From positions 1-6,285 of the forward strand of contig CALYVJ010000110.1 in NCBI GenBank assembly GCA_945494195.1: a stretch of DNA of 6,285 bases. Direction: 5' to 3'. Each line of letters starts with the position of its first letter. Positions within the stretch are counted from its first letter, which is position 1. The notes under the pieces were generated by a model. That model saw only the letters and a program-made list of their open reading frames with translations. It was not told where the DNA came from and did not search any database. A program made the translations under genes and the position numbers. This document shows positions 1 through 5,738 of the stretch, in pieces. The stretch is from an uncultured Selenomonas sp. Lineage in GTDB: Bacteria > Bacillota > Negativicutes > Selenomonadales > Selenomonadaceae.

Positions 1-2268
1 GCAGTAAAGCACACGGATGGTCCGTTGCTCATAATGGCTGGTGCCGGTTCAGGAAAAACGAAGGTACTGACCTGCAAAATTGCCAATTTACTGGCGCAGG
101 GGGTGCAGCCGTGGAATATTCTGGCCATCACCTTTACCAATAAAGCCGCAACTGAGATGCGTGAACGTGTTGACCGCATGATTGGTGAAGGCGCAAAGGA
201 TGTGTGGCTCAGTACGTTCCATTCCTTTTGTGCCCGGTTCCTGCGTCGCGAGATTGAAGCGACAGATCTTTATAAGAAAAACTTTGTTATCTATGATTCC
301 AGCGACAGCCAGGCTGTAATCAAAGACTGCCTCAAGGAGCTTAATCTTGACCCGAAACAGTATGCACCAAGTGCTATCCAAAATGCGATTTCGAATGCGA
401 AAAACCAGATGATGGGCCCCAGGGCCATGGAACGTGATGCCGATAATTTCTATCAAAAAAAGGTGACGGAAGTATATAAGCTTTATGCCCAGAAACTTCG
501 CACCAACAACGCTTTAGACTTTGATGACCTCTTGATGGTTTCGGTTATCCTGCTGGAGGAAAACGAGGAAATCCGCACGAAATATCAGCGCCGTTTTAAA
601 TATATCCTTGTGGATGAGTATCAGGATACCAATGGGGCGCAGTATCAGCTGACGAAAATCTTGGCGGCCCAGCATCACAATCTCTGTGTTGTTGGTGATG
701 CCGATCAGTCCATTTATGGCTGGCGTGGCGCAGATATCCGCAATATCATGGATTTCGAGCAGGATTATCCTGAGGCAAAAACCATCAAATTGGAGCAGAA
801 CTATCGCTCGACGAAAAACATTTTGGCAGCGGCCAATGCGGTTATTGAGCATAATGTCAATCGCAAGAAAAAAGACCTTTGGACGGAAAATGCGACCGGC
901 GAGAAACTCACGAGCTACGAAGCCCGTGATGAACGCGATGAAGCGCAGTTTATCGCCACGACGATTTCTAAGCAGAAGAGCATCTTCAATGCATCCTATG
1001 GCGATATGGCTATTCTTTATCGTACGAATGCCCAGTCCCGCATCATCGAGGAAATGTTCATGCGCTCAGGAATTCCCTACACGATGGTGGGGGGGCTCAA
1101 GTTCTACGATCGCAAGGAAATTAAGGACATTCTTGCTTATTTGCGTGTGATTTACAACCCGCTGGACACGGTTAGTCTTTTGCGCATCATCAATGTGCCG
1201 AAGCGCGGCCTTGGTGCCACTTCGCTGGCAAAACTCACGGCTTATGCTGATGAGAACGGCTTGTCGTTGTTTGATGTCATCTCGAATCCAGAGGTGCTTG
1301 ATACAATTCTCGGAATTACGGCCCGTGTCAAGAAACCGTTGGAAATTTTCTCCACCTTTATTTTTCAGTTTATGGGTTATCAGGCCAATATGCATCTTGA
1401 TGATCTTATTGAAAAAGTACTGGAGGAATCTGGGTATCTGGCTGAACTTAAGTCGGAAAATAAGCCCGAGAATGAATCGCGTATTGAAAACTTGCGCGAG
1501 TTTATTGGTGTGGCCAAGGATTTCGAAAAGACGGAAGACAACCCGAATCTGGAAACTTTCCTGTCGCAGCTTTCGTTGGTCTCGGACATTGACAATGCTG
1601 ATATGGAAGAGGACCGGGTCACGCTGATGACCCTTCATTCGGCCAAAGGATTGGAGTTTCCGATTGTGTTCATGATCGGTATGGAGGAAGGTCTTTTCCC
1701 ACATTCGCGTACGCTCATGGAAGAAAATGAAATCGAGGAGGAACGCCGTACTTGCTACGTGGGGATTACTCGTGCGGAGCGCAAACTCTATCTTACTAAC
1801 GCCCGCCAGCGGACGATTTATGGTAAATCCAATGCGTTTCCCCCCTCGCGATTCTTAAAAGAGATTCCCGATGAGTATGTAGAGCGTCTGGTAGCGCGTG
1901 CCAATGCGTATGGCTTTGCCAACGCTAACCACTACGGAGCTCAGCAGCAAAGTGGTTTCATGAGCTTCAAGCCCAGCGCTAACCAGATGGGCAACGGCGT
2001 TCATTTCCATGGCAAACCGCAATCAGCTTTTGAGGCTATGGCGGCTTTGCAAAAGAAGAATGTCAACGTACCGCCGAGCGGTGGTGTCATCCGTCCGGAT
2101 ACGAGCATCCAGTGGAAAGTCGGTGATAAGGCGCGGCATGGGAAATGGGGCGTCGGAACTGTTGTTTCGGTTAAGGGCAGCGGTGAAGAAGTCGAGTTAA
2201 AGATTGCATTCCCTGGGCAGGGAGTCAAGGGACTCATGCAGAAATATGCACCGATTACTAAGGCATAA
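1..2268 (+). CDS. pcrA: ATP-dependent 3'-5' DNA helicase PcrA/UvrD, 5' end cut by window edge
   Basis: This is a superfamily 1A helicase that unwinds DNA with 3'-5' polarity in repair, replication restart and removal of stalled complexes. The frame is open from base 1 and the start lies upstream. The TTG at 25 falls inside the conserved block just before the Walker A motif, so it is not the start; only roughly 10-20 N-terminal residues (Q-motif side) should be missing. Counting codons from base 1, the motifs run in order: Walker A GAGSGKT (14-20), Ia TFTNKAA (44-50), Ib STFHSF (71-76), II DEYQ (205-208), III GDADQSIYGWRGAD (232-245), IV LEQNYRST (264-271), V HSAKGLEF (546-553) and VI YVGITRAERK (586-595). 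A C-terminal Tudor-like domain starts near codon 705 (WKVGDKARHGKWGVGTVV) and ends in the family-typical AP-x-x-K; in PcrA this domain binds RNA polymerase. No key residue is missing. The helicase core and the C-terminal domain together separate it from RecB and Rep types. Confidence 0.97.
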   Translation, partial: AVKHTDGPLLIMAGAGSGKTKVLTCKIANLLAQGVQPWNILAITFTNKAATEMRERVDRMIGEGAKDVWLSTFHSFCARFLRREIEATDLYKKNFVIYDSSDSQAVIKDCLKELNLDPKQYAPSAIQNAISNAKNQMMGPRAMERDADNFYQKKVTEVYKLYAQKLRTNNALDFDDLLMVSVILLEENEEIRTKYQRRFKYILVDEYQDTNGAQYQLTKILAAQHHNLCVVGDADQSIYGWRGADIRNIMDFEQDYPEAKTIKLEQNYRSTKNILAAANAVIEHNVNRKKKDLWTENATGEKLTSYEARDERDEAQFIATTISKQKSIFNASYGDMAILYRTNAQSRIIEEMFMRSGIPYTMVGGLKFYDRKEIKDILAYLRVIYNPLDTVSLLRIINVPKRGLGATSLAKLTAYADENGLSLFDVISNPEVLDTILGITARVKKPLEIFSTFIFQFMGYQANMHLDDLIEKVLEESGYLAELKSENKPENESRIENLREFIGVAKDFEKTEDNPNLETFLSQLSLVSDIDNADMEEDRVTLMTLHSAKGLEFPIVFMIGMEEGLFPHSRTLMEENEIEEERRTCYVGITRAERKLYLTNARQRTIYGKSNAFPPSRFLKEIPDEYVERLVARANAYGFANANHYGAQQQSGFMSFKPSANQMGNGVHFHGKPQSAFEAMAALQKKNVNVPPSGGVIRPDTSIQWKVGDKARHGKWGVGTVVSVKGSGEEVELKIAFPGQGVKGLMQKYAPITKA

Positions 2269-2290
2269 AAAATTTACAAACGTTTAGGAC

Positions 2291-2335
2291 AATACCCGCT
2301 GTGGCCAGTATGGCTGAAACGGGTATTTTTGATAT
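2291..2335 (+). terminator. Rho-independent terminator behind pcrA
   Basis: AATACCCG (2291-2298) pairs perfectly with CGGGTATT (2320-2327). A small inner stem, GCCA (2304-2307) with TGGC (2311-2314), lies inside the loop. A T run (2326-2330) follows and further T-rich sequence continues to 2339. The hairpin starts 22 bases after the pcrA stop, so it should end the helicase transcript and separate it from the sensory genes. Confidence 0.85.
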
Positions 2336-2415
2336 TTTTATGCAAGAATAGGCATAGCAAAGGCTGGATTTCCAGGGGAGATTTAAAAAACGTCCTTGCA
2401 GAGATAAGAGTAGAC

Positions 2416-2421
2416 AAGGAG
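2416..2421 (+). promoter_or_regulatory. Ribosome binding site AAGGAG with no start codon behind it
   Basis: AAGGAG is a near-perfect Shine-Dalgarno sequence. A start codon is expected 5-9 bases downstream, at about 2427-2431, but the sequence there is AAAAATATAGATTACAAAT. No ATG, GTG or TTG in the FIST frame occurs until GTG at 2457, which is 35 bases away. Reading ATA-GA as ATG-AGA, with one G restored after 2429, puts an ATG six bases behind the site and exactly in the FIST frame. Confidence 0.7.
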
Positions 2422-2456
2422 AAAAATATAGATTACAAATTGGACGCAGTCAGGCC

Positions 2457-3539
2457 GTGCCGGTGGATGATGCCATCGAGCGGGCGTGTCAGGGCATGAC
2501 GCAGGCAAAATTCGTTTGGTTCACGACGACAGTAGATGCTTTTGCTGAGACCGCCAGCAAGATGCAGGCGCGGTTCCCGCAGAGCATCGTCATGGGGACG
2601 ACTTCCATTGCCGCTTTTTCTCAGGCAGGTATCTTCCACGACACGCTGGAAGTCCTAGCGATTGCAAGCGGCATCGAATGCGTAGGCAATGTGCTGGAGG
2701 AGGCCGACCGCTGTCCGCTCAAATATGTGGGCCGCGTGCAGGAGGCAGTCCGGAGGCTCGGGACGCACCGCGCCGATGATACGATCTGCCTGACGGCCAC
2801 CAATGGCTTGATTTCCTGCGAGGAGTCGGTGCTGGCAGTGCTGAACTCGGTGCTGCGCAAGGAGAACATCCCGGTCTTCGGCGGCACCGCTGGTGACCGG
2901 GGCCTGGCCGAAAAGACGCTGGTATCGCTGAACGGCAAGGTCTATGACAAGGCCAGCGTGTTCGTTCTGCTCCGCAACCTCGGCGGCAGCATCCGTCTTT
3001 ACCGCGAGAATATCTACAAGCCGATCTGCGAGCCGCTGACGGCCACTGCGGTGGATGCTTTCCATCGCAAGGTCATGGCCTATGATGGCTGCCCAGCATC
3101 GGAGATGGAGGCGAAGATGCATGGCCTGTCGGCCTCGCAGATGGACCGCAGATTCCTCGACAGCAATCCGGTGGGCCGCATCATCGGCAAGGATATGTAT
3201 ATCATCGCCAACGATGACATGGATACAGACCGCCGGACGATGAAATATCATGCGCGCATCTATGAGAACGACCAGATCGTCATGCTGCAACCGGACGACT
3301 ATCGTCAGGTCAATCGGGAGACCATACAGAAGAGCCCGCGCGAAGTGCCGCATCCGTCGATGTCGATTATGGTCAACTGCTTGGCGCGCACGCTTCTCTT
3401 CGAGAGCGAGGGCTATGCGGATGAATTCTTCCGCAGCATGGGCACGGCACTGGGCAGCTATGTCGGCTGGGGCGGCTATGGCGAGCAGATCTATGAGCAG
3501 CATTTCAATCAGACGATGATTGCAGCGGTATTTGAGTAA
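2457..3539 (+). CDS. FIST-domain sensory protein (FIST_N plus FIST_C), start codon probably lost
   Basis: FIST proteins are predicted sensors of small ligands and are often encoded next to chemotaxis or other signalling genes. Numbering from the GTG at 2457 (360 codons), FIST_N covers about residues 1-200 and includes the diagnostic FGGTAGD (141-147) followed by a T-x-V-x-x-NGKVY strand. FIST_C covers about residues 205-360, with NPVGRIIGKD from 237 and the C-terminal GWGGYGEQ and HFNQT block (337-355). I see no signal peptide or membrane segment, so it should be cytoplasmic. The GTG has no ribosome binding site. The same frame stays open upstream to 2430 and would add RLQIGRSQA, which looks like a normal FIST N-terminus; the true start was probably at about 2428 and is now missing. 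The stop codon overlaps the ribosome binding site of the MCP gene, so the two are transcriptionally and probably translationally coupled. G+C is clearly higher than in pcrA. The domain call is firm; whether the gene is expressed is doubtful. Confidence 0.85.
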   Translation: MPVDDAIERACQGMTQAKFVWFTTTVDAFAETASKMQARFPQSIVMGTTSIAAFSQAGIFHDTLEVLAIASGIECVGNVLEEADRCPLKYVGRVQEAVRRLGTHRADDTICLTATNGLISCEESVLAVLNSVLRKENIPVFGGTAGDRGLAEKTLVSLNGKVYDKASVFVLLRNLGGSIRLYRENIYKPICEPLTATAVDAFHRKVMAYDGCPASEMEAKMHGLSASQMDRRFLDSNPVGRIIGKDMYIIANDDMDTDRRTMKYHARIYENDQIVMLQPDDYRQVNRETIQKSPREVPHPSMSIMVNCLARTLLFESEGYADEFFRSMGTALGSYVGWGGYGEQIYEQHFNQTMIAAVFE

Positions 3540-3543
3540 GGAG
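3538..3543 (+). promoter_or_regulatory. Ribosome binding site of the MCP gene, overlapping the FIST stop
   Basis: AAGGAG shares its first two bases with the TAA stop of the FIST gene (3537-3539) and sits six bases before ATG 3550. It fixes that ATG as the MCP start, ahead of the in-frame ATG at 3520 inside the FIST coding sequence. The overlap suggests coupled translation. Confidence 0.85.
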
Positions 3544-3549
3544 CATATC

Positions 3550-3822
3550 ATGGGATTTTTTAATTTCGGAAAAAGCAAAGAACCGCTGTACAATCAGCGG
3601 GCTGCAGAAAAGAAACAGCAGCAGGTGGCAGTGCCGAAGGCCGTGAAGGCCGTGGCACGGACCGCTGCGGCAGCACCGGCAAGACCGGAGCGGGTGGATG
3701 AGCAGATTGCCTACGGCATCGATTACCTAGATGAGCGCATGAACGAGCTCACCCAGGCCGAAGCTGGCATTGCGGAATATGTGCACAAGATGAACGAAAC
3801 CTATGCGGCATCGGCCAGGTGA
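3550..3822 (+). CDS. N-terminal piece of the split MCP (90 residues as it stands)
   Basis: This is the part that would be translated from the well-supported ATG at 3550 with the sequence as given; it stops at TGA 3820-3822. It holds the [10 protein letters not shown] head, a basic linker rich in Ala, Lys and Pro (about residues 15-54), and an amphipathic helix (about 57-88) that would normally run on into the signalling coiled coil. Alone it lacks the CheA/CheW contact tip and should not signal. Confidence 0.6.
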   Translation: MGFFNFGKSKEPLYNQRAAEKKQQQVAVPKAVKAVARTAAAAPARPERVDEQIAYGIDYLDERMNELTQAEAGIAEYVHKMNETYAASAR

Positions 3823-4532
3823 ACGAGGACTTCGCCTCGCTCAACGACCACTTCAACAGGCTGGAGGACTATGCGCAGAATATCTCCACCATCATGGAGA
3901 AATCGCAGTCGGTAGTCAGCGATGCGGGCGACAGCGTGGGATCGCTGGCGGGCAAGATGCAGGAAATCGAGGACAAGCTCGATGAGATCACGGCGATCTT
4001 CCAGCCGCTGGAGGAAAATTTCACCAATATCAAGAAGATGTCCGAGGGGATTGAGGGGATTGCTACCCGTACGAATCTCTTGTCGCTTAATGCCTCCATT
4101 GAGGCAGCCCGCGCAGGTGAAGCTGGCCGCGGCTTCAGTGTCGTAGCGGAGAATATCCGTGAGCTGGCGGCGTCCACCAAGGAACTGGTTGAGGGCATTG
4201 ATACAAATATCAATTCGCTTTATCAGTCCATTGCTGAAATGAACCGGGCTATTGAACAGACTCGCCAGAAGACATCAGAGAATGCTTCTTTTTCGGGCCG
4301 GGTGCAGGCCAGCTTTGATGACGTGACAAAAAGCACGGAAAGCGTTAGTGATTATAGCCAGCGGATTGCGGCAGGAATCCATAAGACCAGCAGCATGATG
4401 GATTCGGTAGCCGATGGTGCCAGCTCAGTAGGTGGACTGGCCGCTTCGATTCGCCAGAATATCCACGGCCTCAAAGAACTGATGAGCGAGAAGAACGTGA
4501 TTGCCTGCAGCATGATCGACTTCCTGCACTAG
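3819..4532 (+). CDS. C-terminal piece of the split MCP: signalling domain with conserved tip
   Basis: This 237-residue open frame begins at a GTG whose last two bases overlap the TGA of the upstream piece (GTGA, 3819-3822). Re-initiation by a terminating ribosome is conceivable, but there is no clear Shine-Dalgarno sequence before it. The frame contains nearly the whole MCP signalling domain: the N-helix arm with long heptad-like stretches (EKLEI-type spacing), the IEAARAGE tip, and a C-helix arm ending in CSMIDFLH. If made alone it would be a free signalling hairpin without sensory input. I treat it as part of a broken gene rather than an independent one. Confidence 0.65.
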   Translation: MNEDFASLNDHFNRLEDYAQNISTIMEKSQSVVSDAGDSVGSLAGKMQEIEDKLDEITAIFQPLEENFTNIKKMSEGIEGIATRTNLLSLNASIEAARAGEAGRGFSVVAENIRELAASTKELVEGIDTNINSLYQSIAEMNRAIEQTRQKTSENASFSGRVQASFDDVTKSTESVSDYSQRIAAGIHKTSSMMDSVADGASSVGGLAASIRQNIHGLKELMSEKNVIACSMIDFLH

Positions 4533-4588
4533 GTTAAAGTCCTGATGAAAGAACGCCATTGATGATAAGGTGATAACGATAGCAGGCA

Positions 4589-4617
4589 ACGCCCCCTTTT
4601 CCAGGAAAAGGGGGCGT
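4589..4617 (+). terminator. Perfect 14-bp inverted repeat behind the MCP gene, possible terminator without a T run
   Basis: ACGCCCCCTTTTCC (4589-4602) and GGAAAAGGGGGCGT (4604-4617) are exact reverse complements around a single A at 4603. In RNA the inner CC/GG pairs would open to form the loop, leaving a strong GC-rich stem. It lies 57 bases behind the MCP stop and before the next promoter, where a terminator is expected. No T run follows on either strand, so intrinsic termination of the usual kind is uncertain. Confidence 0.5.
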
Positions 4618-4647
4618 CGTGCGTGCTGTGTATACATTCTAGTCATA

Positions 4648-4676
4648 TTGCGAATATTAAAAAAATACAGTATAAT
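4648..4676 (+). promoter_or_regulatory. Sigma-A-type promoter for the 150-residue protein gene
   Basis: A -35 box TTGCGA (4648-4653) and a perfect -10 box TATAAT (4671-4676) are separated by exactly 17 bases of AT-rich sequence. Transcription would start near 4683, giving a leader of about 90 bases before GTG 4774. This is the best promoter match in the window. Confidence 0.8.
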
Positions 4677-4679
4677 AGG

Positions 4680-4726
4680 TCTAGAGAACTAGAAGACAGC
4701 AACCAATTCAGGTGGAACTGGAATTG
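4680..4726 (+). other. Small inverted repeats at the start of the leader of the 150-residue protein gene
   Basis: TCTAG (4680-4684) pairs with CTAGA (4689-4693) around AGAA, right at the predicted transcription start. Next, CAATTC (4704-4709) pairs with GAATTG (4721-4726), and the adjacent AG/CT can extend this with one bulged G. Both stems are short, and I recognise no riboswitch or T-box in this leader of roughly 90 bases. Confidence 0.3.
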
Positions 4727-4773
4727 ATAAGGATTCTACAGACAGAGGGGTACTAAGAAAGCGAGGGGATTTT

Positions 4774-5226
4774 GTGGAAAGGTTTTATCGATGGCTGTTG
4801 TCGACGTCTTGGACGGAGCGTATGCGTGCGTACGCATTTATCGAGAAAGACCTGCGGATGCGTGATGATTGGGTGTTCGATGATGACAAGTGGGAAGAAC
4901 TGAAATTATTGACCGGTCAAATTATTTCGATTCATTTCAAACGCTATCCAGCAAAGGGACTTCACGATTTTACTGAACGGCTTAAGGTGCTTTATACCTT
5001 ACTACTTAACAAACTAAGCAGTGATAAGAGTTCTGGTCATCGCGTCAGCATGAGACTGTTGCTCGATATCTATGACGATGACAACATCGCCGCACGGCAG
5101 GAAATCCGCAATATGTTTGGCCGCAGAGAGTACGATGAGAGCCTTACGGTACTGGAAAATCTCTTTGCCTGCTACGAAAAGATGATGGAAGCAATCCAAA
5201 GTCGCTATGCAGTGGCAATGGGGTAA
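4774..5226 (+). CDS. Hypothetical protein, 150 residues, helical, cytoplasmic
   Basis: I do not recognise this protein. The GTG start is chosen because GAGGGG (4763-4768) lies at proper spacing before it and no in-frame ATG lies upstream. The sequence has no signal peptide and no membrane segment. It is charged, rich in aromatic residues near the N-terminus (ERFYRWLL, then WTERMRAYAF) and contains acidic runs (FDDDKWEE, YDDDN). The pattern suggests an all-helical fold, with a C-terminal helix from about residue 118 to 148 carrying one Cys. It has its own strong promoter and is followed after 67 bases by the exported-protein gene, so the two may be co-transcribed. A regulatory or adaptor role would be guesswork. 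The conserved-looking reading frame, ribosome binding site and promoter support a real gene. Confidence 0.75.
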   Translation: MERFYRWLLSTSWTERMRAYAFIEKDLRMRDDWVFDDDKWEELKLLTGQIISIHFKRYPAKGLHDFTERLKVLYTLLLNKLSSDKSSGHRVSMRLLLDIYDDDNIAARQEIRNMFGRREYDESLTVLENLFACYEKMMEAIQSRYAVAMG

Positions 5227-5242
5227 AGAAAAAAGAAGGATA

Positions 5243-5271
5243 TTGCCTAAGTCCCGCGAATATCATATATA
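5243..5271 (+). promoter_or_regulatory. Weak candidate promoter for the exported-protein gene
   Basis: TTGCCT (5243-5248) and TATATA (5266-5271) are 17 bases apart, each matching the consensus at four of six positions. The start site would fall near 5278, only a few bases before the Shine-Dalgarno sequence. AT-rich sequence makes chance matches easy here, and read-through from the promoter at 4648 is an adequate alternative. Confidence 0.25.
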
Positions 5272-5279
5272 TCAACATT

Positions 5280-5286
5280 AGGAGGT
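5280..5286 (+). promoter_or_regulatory. Strong ribosome binding site of the exported-protein gene
   Basis: AGGAGGT is an essentially perfect Shine-Dalgarno sequence. It is eight bases from ATG 5294 and eleven from the directly following ATG 5297. The spacing favours the first ATG, although either would keep the signal peptide intact. Confidence 0.85.
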
Positions 5287-5293
5287 ATATATT

Positions 5294-5674
5294 ATGATGA
5301 AACGTTTTTGGGTAGCGGCAGCATTGGCAGTATCTGTACTTTCTTTTGGTGCGGTGTCGAATGTGGCACCGGATTTGGGCATGGTGTCTACGGCTAGCGC
5401 GGCAGAGGCTGACCAGACCTTCACAGGGAAATGGTATGATAAAGATGGCCATTTTGTAGTGAATATTCAGCCGGGAGTCATCAACAGCTGCCGTATTGTA
5501 CGGACTTACGGGATCACGAATACGAACCCAGGCTCGGGGCATTATGTCATCTTGGAAGCAAATGGTGAGCATGACATGTTCATTCAGTGGGAAGGCGGTT
5601 ATTGGGAAAATAATACCTATGTAGAACCCCATATTTCCATTGATGGTGGCGAAAAGCTTTCGCGCAAAGCATAA
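5294..5674 (+). CDS. Small exported protein of unknown function, 126 residues, Sec signal peptide
   Basis: The N-terminus is a classic Sec signal peptide: positive MMKR, a hydrophobic core (WVAAALAVSVLSFGAV) and a polar stretch ending in STASAAEA. Cleavage is most likely after ASA or SAA, near residues 36-38, leaving a mature protein of about 88-90 residues. No lipobox Cys is present, so it is not a lipoprotein. The mature part is rich in Gly, Asn, Tyr and Trp and looks beta-stranded (FTGKWYDKDGHFVVNIQPG, then HYVILEANGEHDMFIQWEGG). It holds a single Cys, so no internal disulfide is possible. I recognise no domain. The very strong ribosome binding site suggests abundant translation. A periplasmic or cell-surface location is inferred from the signal peptide alone. 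Confidence 0.8.
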   Translation: MMKRFWVAAALAVSVLSFGAVSNVAPDLGMVSTASAAEADQTFTGKWYDKDGHFVVNIQPGVINSCRIVRTYGITNTNPGSGHYVILEANGEHDMFIQWEGGYWENNTYVEPHISIDGGEKLSRKA

Positions 5675-5676
5675 AA

Positions 5677-5695
5677 AGACCTTTACACAAGGTCT
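5677..5695. terminator. 7-bp hairpin between the exported-protein gene and rimP, with terminator form on the minus strand
   Basis: AGACCTT (5677-5683) and AAGGTCT (5689-5695) pair perfectly around TACAC. On the + strand no T run follows, so termination of the exported-protein gene would be weak. On the minus strand the hairpin is followed directly by TTTTT (complement of 5673-5677), giving a textbook intrinsic terminator for antisense transcripts coming from the rimP side. It may act in both directions. The -35 box of the rimP promoter lies inside it. Confidence 0.45.
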
Positions 5696-5710
5696 GGCGC
5701 GTGTTATACT
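5682..5710 (+). promoter_or_regulatory. Sigma-A-type promoter of the rimP operon
   Basis: TTTACA (5682-5687, five of six to consensus) and TATACT (5705-5710, five of six) have the ideal 17-base spacer. The start site would be near 5717, leaving a leader of about 90 bases that contains the hairpin at 5739-5768. The -35 box sits within the preceding hairpin. Confidence 0.75.
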
Positions 5711-5738
5711 ATTAAAAGTTAATTTAAGTTATCTTATG

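Larger units (their letters stand above)
3550..4532 (+). pseudogene. Cytoplasmic methyl-accepting chemotaxis protein, split by a -1 frameshift near 3816
   Basis: MCPs pass a sensory signal through a long antiparallel coiled coil to CheW and CheA. Repaired, this one would have about 327 residues. The first 89 (3550-3816) comprise a short [10 protein letters not shown] head, an Ala/Pro/Lys-rich linker and the start of a helix. The remainder (from 3819) is a signalling domain with the highly conserved hairpin tip at 4059-4169, including [20 protein letters not shown] and then [13 protein letters not shown]. There is no transmembrane segment and no HAMP, Cache or PAS domain. It is therefore a soluble transducer that presumably takes its input from the FIST protein encoded just upstream. 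The frame breaks in TCG-GCC-AGG-TGA. Adding one C (GCC-CAG-GTG-AAC) joins both halves as ASA-Q-VNEDF without a gap in the helix. The cause may be a real deletion or an assembly error. A late TAG at 4530 may be a second lesion. Confidence 0.85.

Noticed and set aside
25..27. TTG as the start of the helicase gene
   Set aside because: The frame stays open to base 1 and the upstream residues AVKHTDGP belong to the conserved region before the Walker A motif, so the real start lies outside the window.
1066..1704. A 212-codon minus-strand frame, and other overlapping frames within pcrA
   Set aside because: They lie within the conserved helicase motifs on the + strand, have no ribosome binding sites and no plausible protein pattern.
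2329..2358. Sigma-A-like promoter TTGATA with CATAGC before the FIST gene
   Set aside because: The -10 box matches only three of six positions, with an 18-base spacer, and the -35 box falls in the terminator's T-rich tail; too weak to list.
2384..2407. Sigma-28-like (chemotaxis) promoter TAAA...GATAA before the FIST gene
   Set aside because: The -10 part matches the GCCGATAA consensus at only five of eight positions and the spacing is about 12 bases instead of 15. I found no convincing promoter between the pcrA terminator and the FIST gene (2336-2415).
2655..3593. A 312-codon open frame on the minus strand opposite the FIST gene
   Set aside because: Its product is full of Arg, His and Ala with no recognisable domain, as expected for the antisense frame of a G+C-rich gene. 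The + strand frame has clear FIST_N and FIST_C motifs.
4533..4647. Small gene or RNA between the MCP gene and the promoter at 4648
   Set aside because: No open frame with a ribosome binding site and no recognisable RNA fold apart from the inverted repeat already listed; the minus-strand frame here runs into the MCP gene and looks like a shadow.
5266..5291. TATATA copies on either side of the Shine-Dalgarno sequence of the exported-protein gene, as a sequestering hairpin
   Set aside because: An all-A/U six-pair stem would be unstable, and such AT-rich repeats are common by chance.
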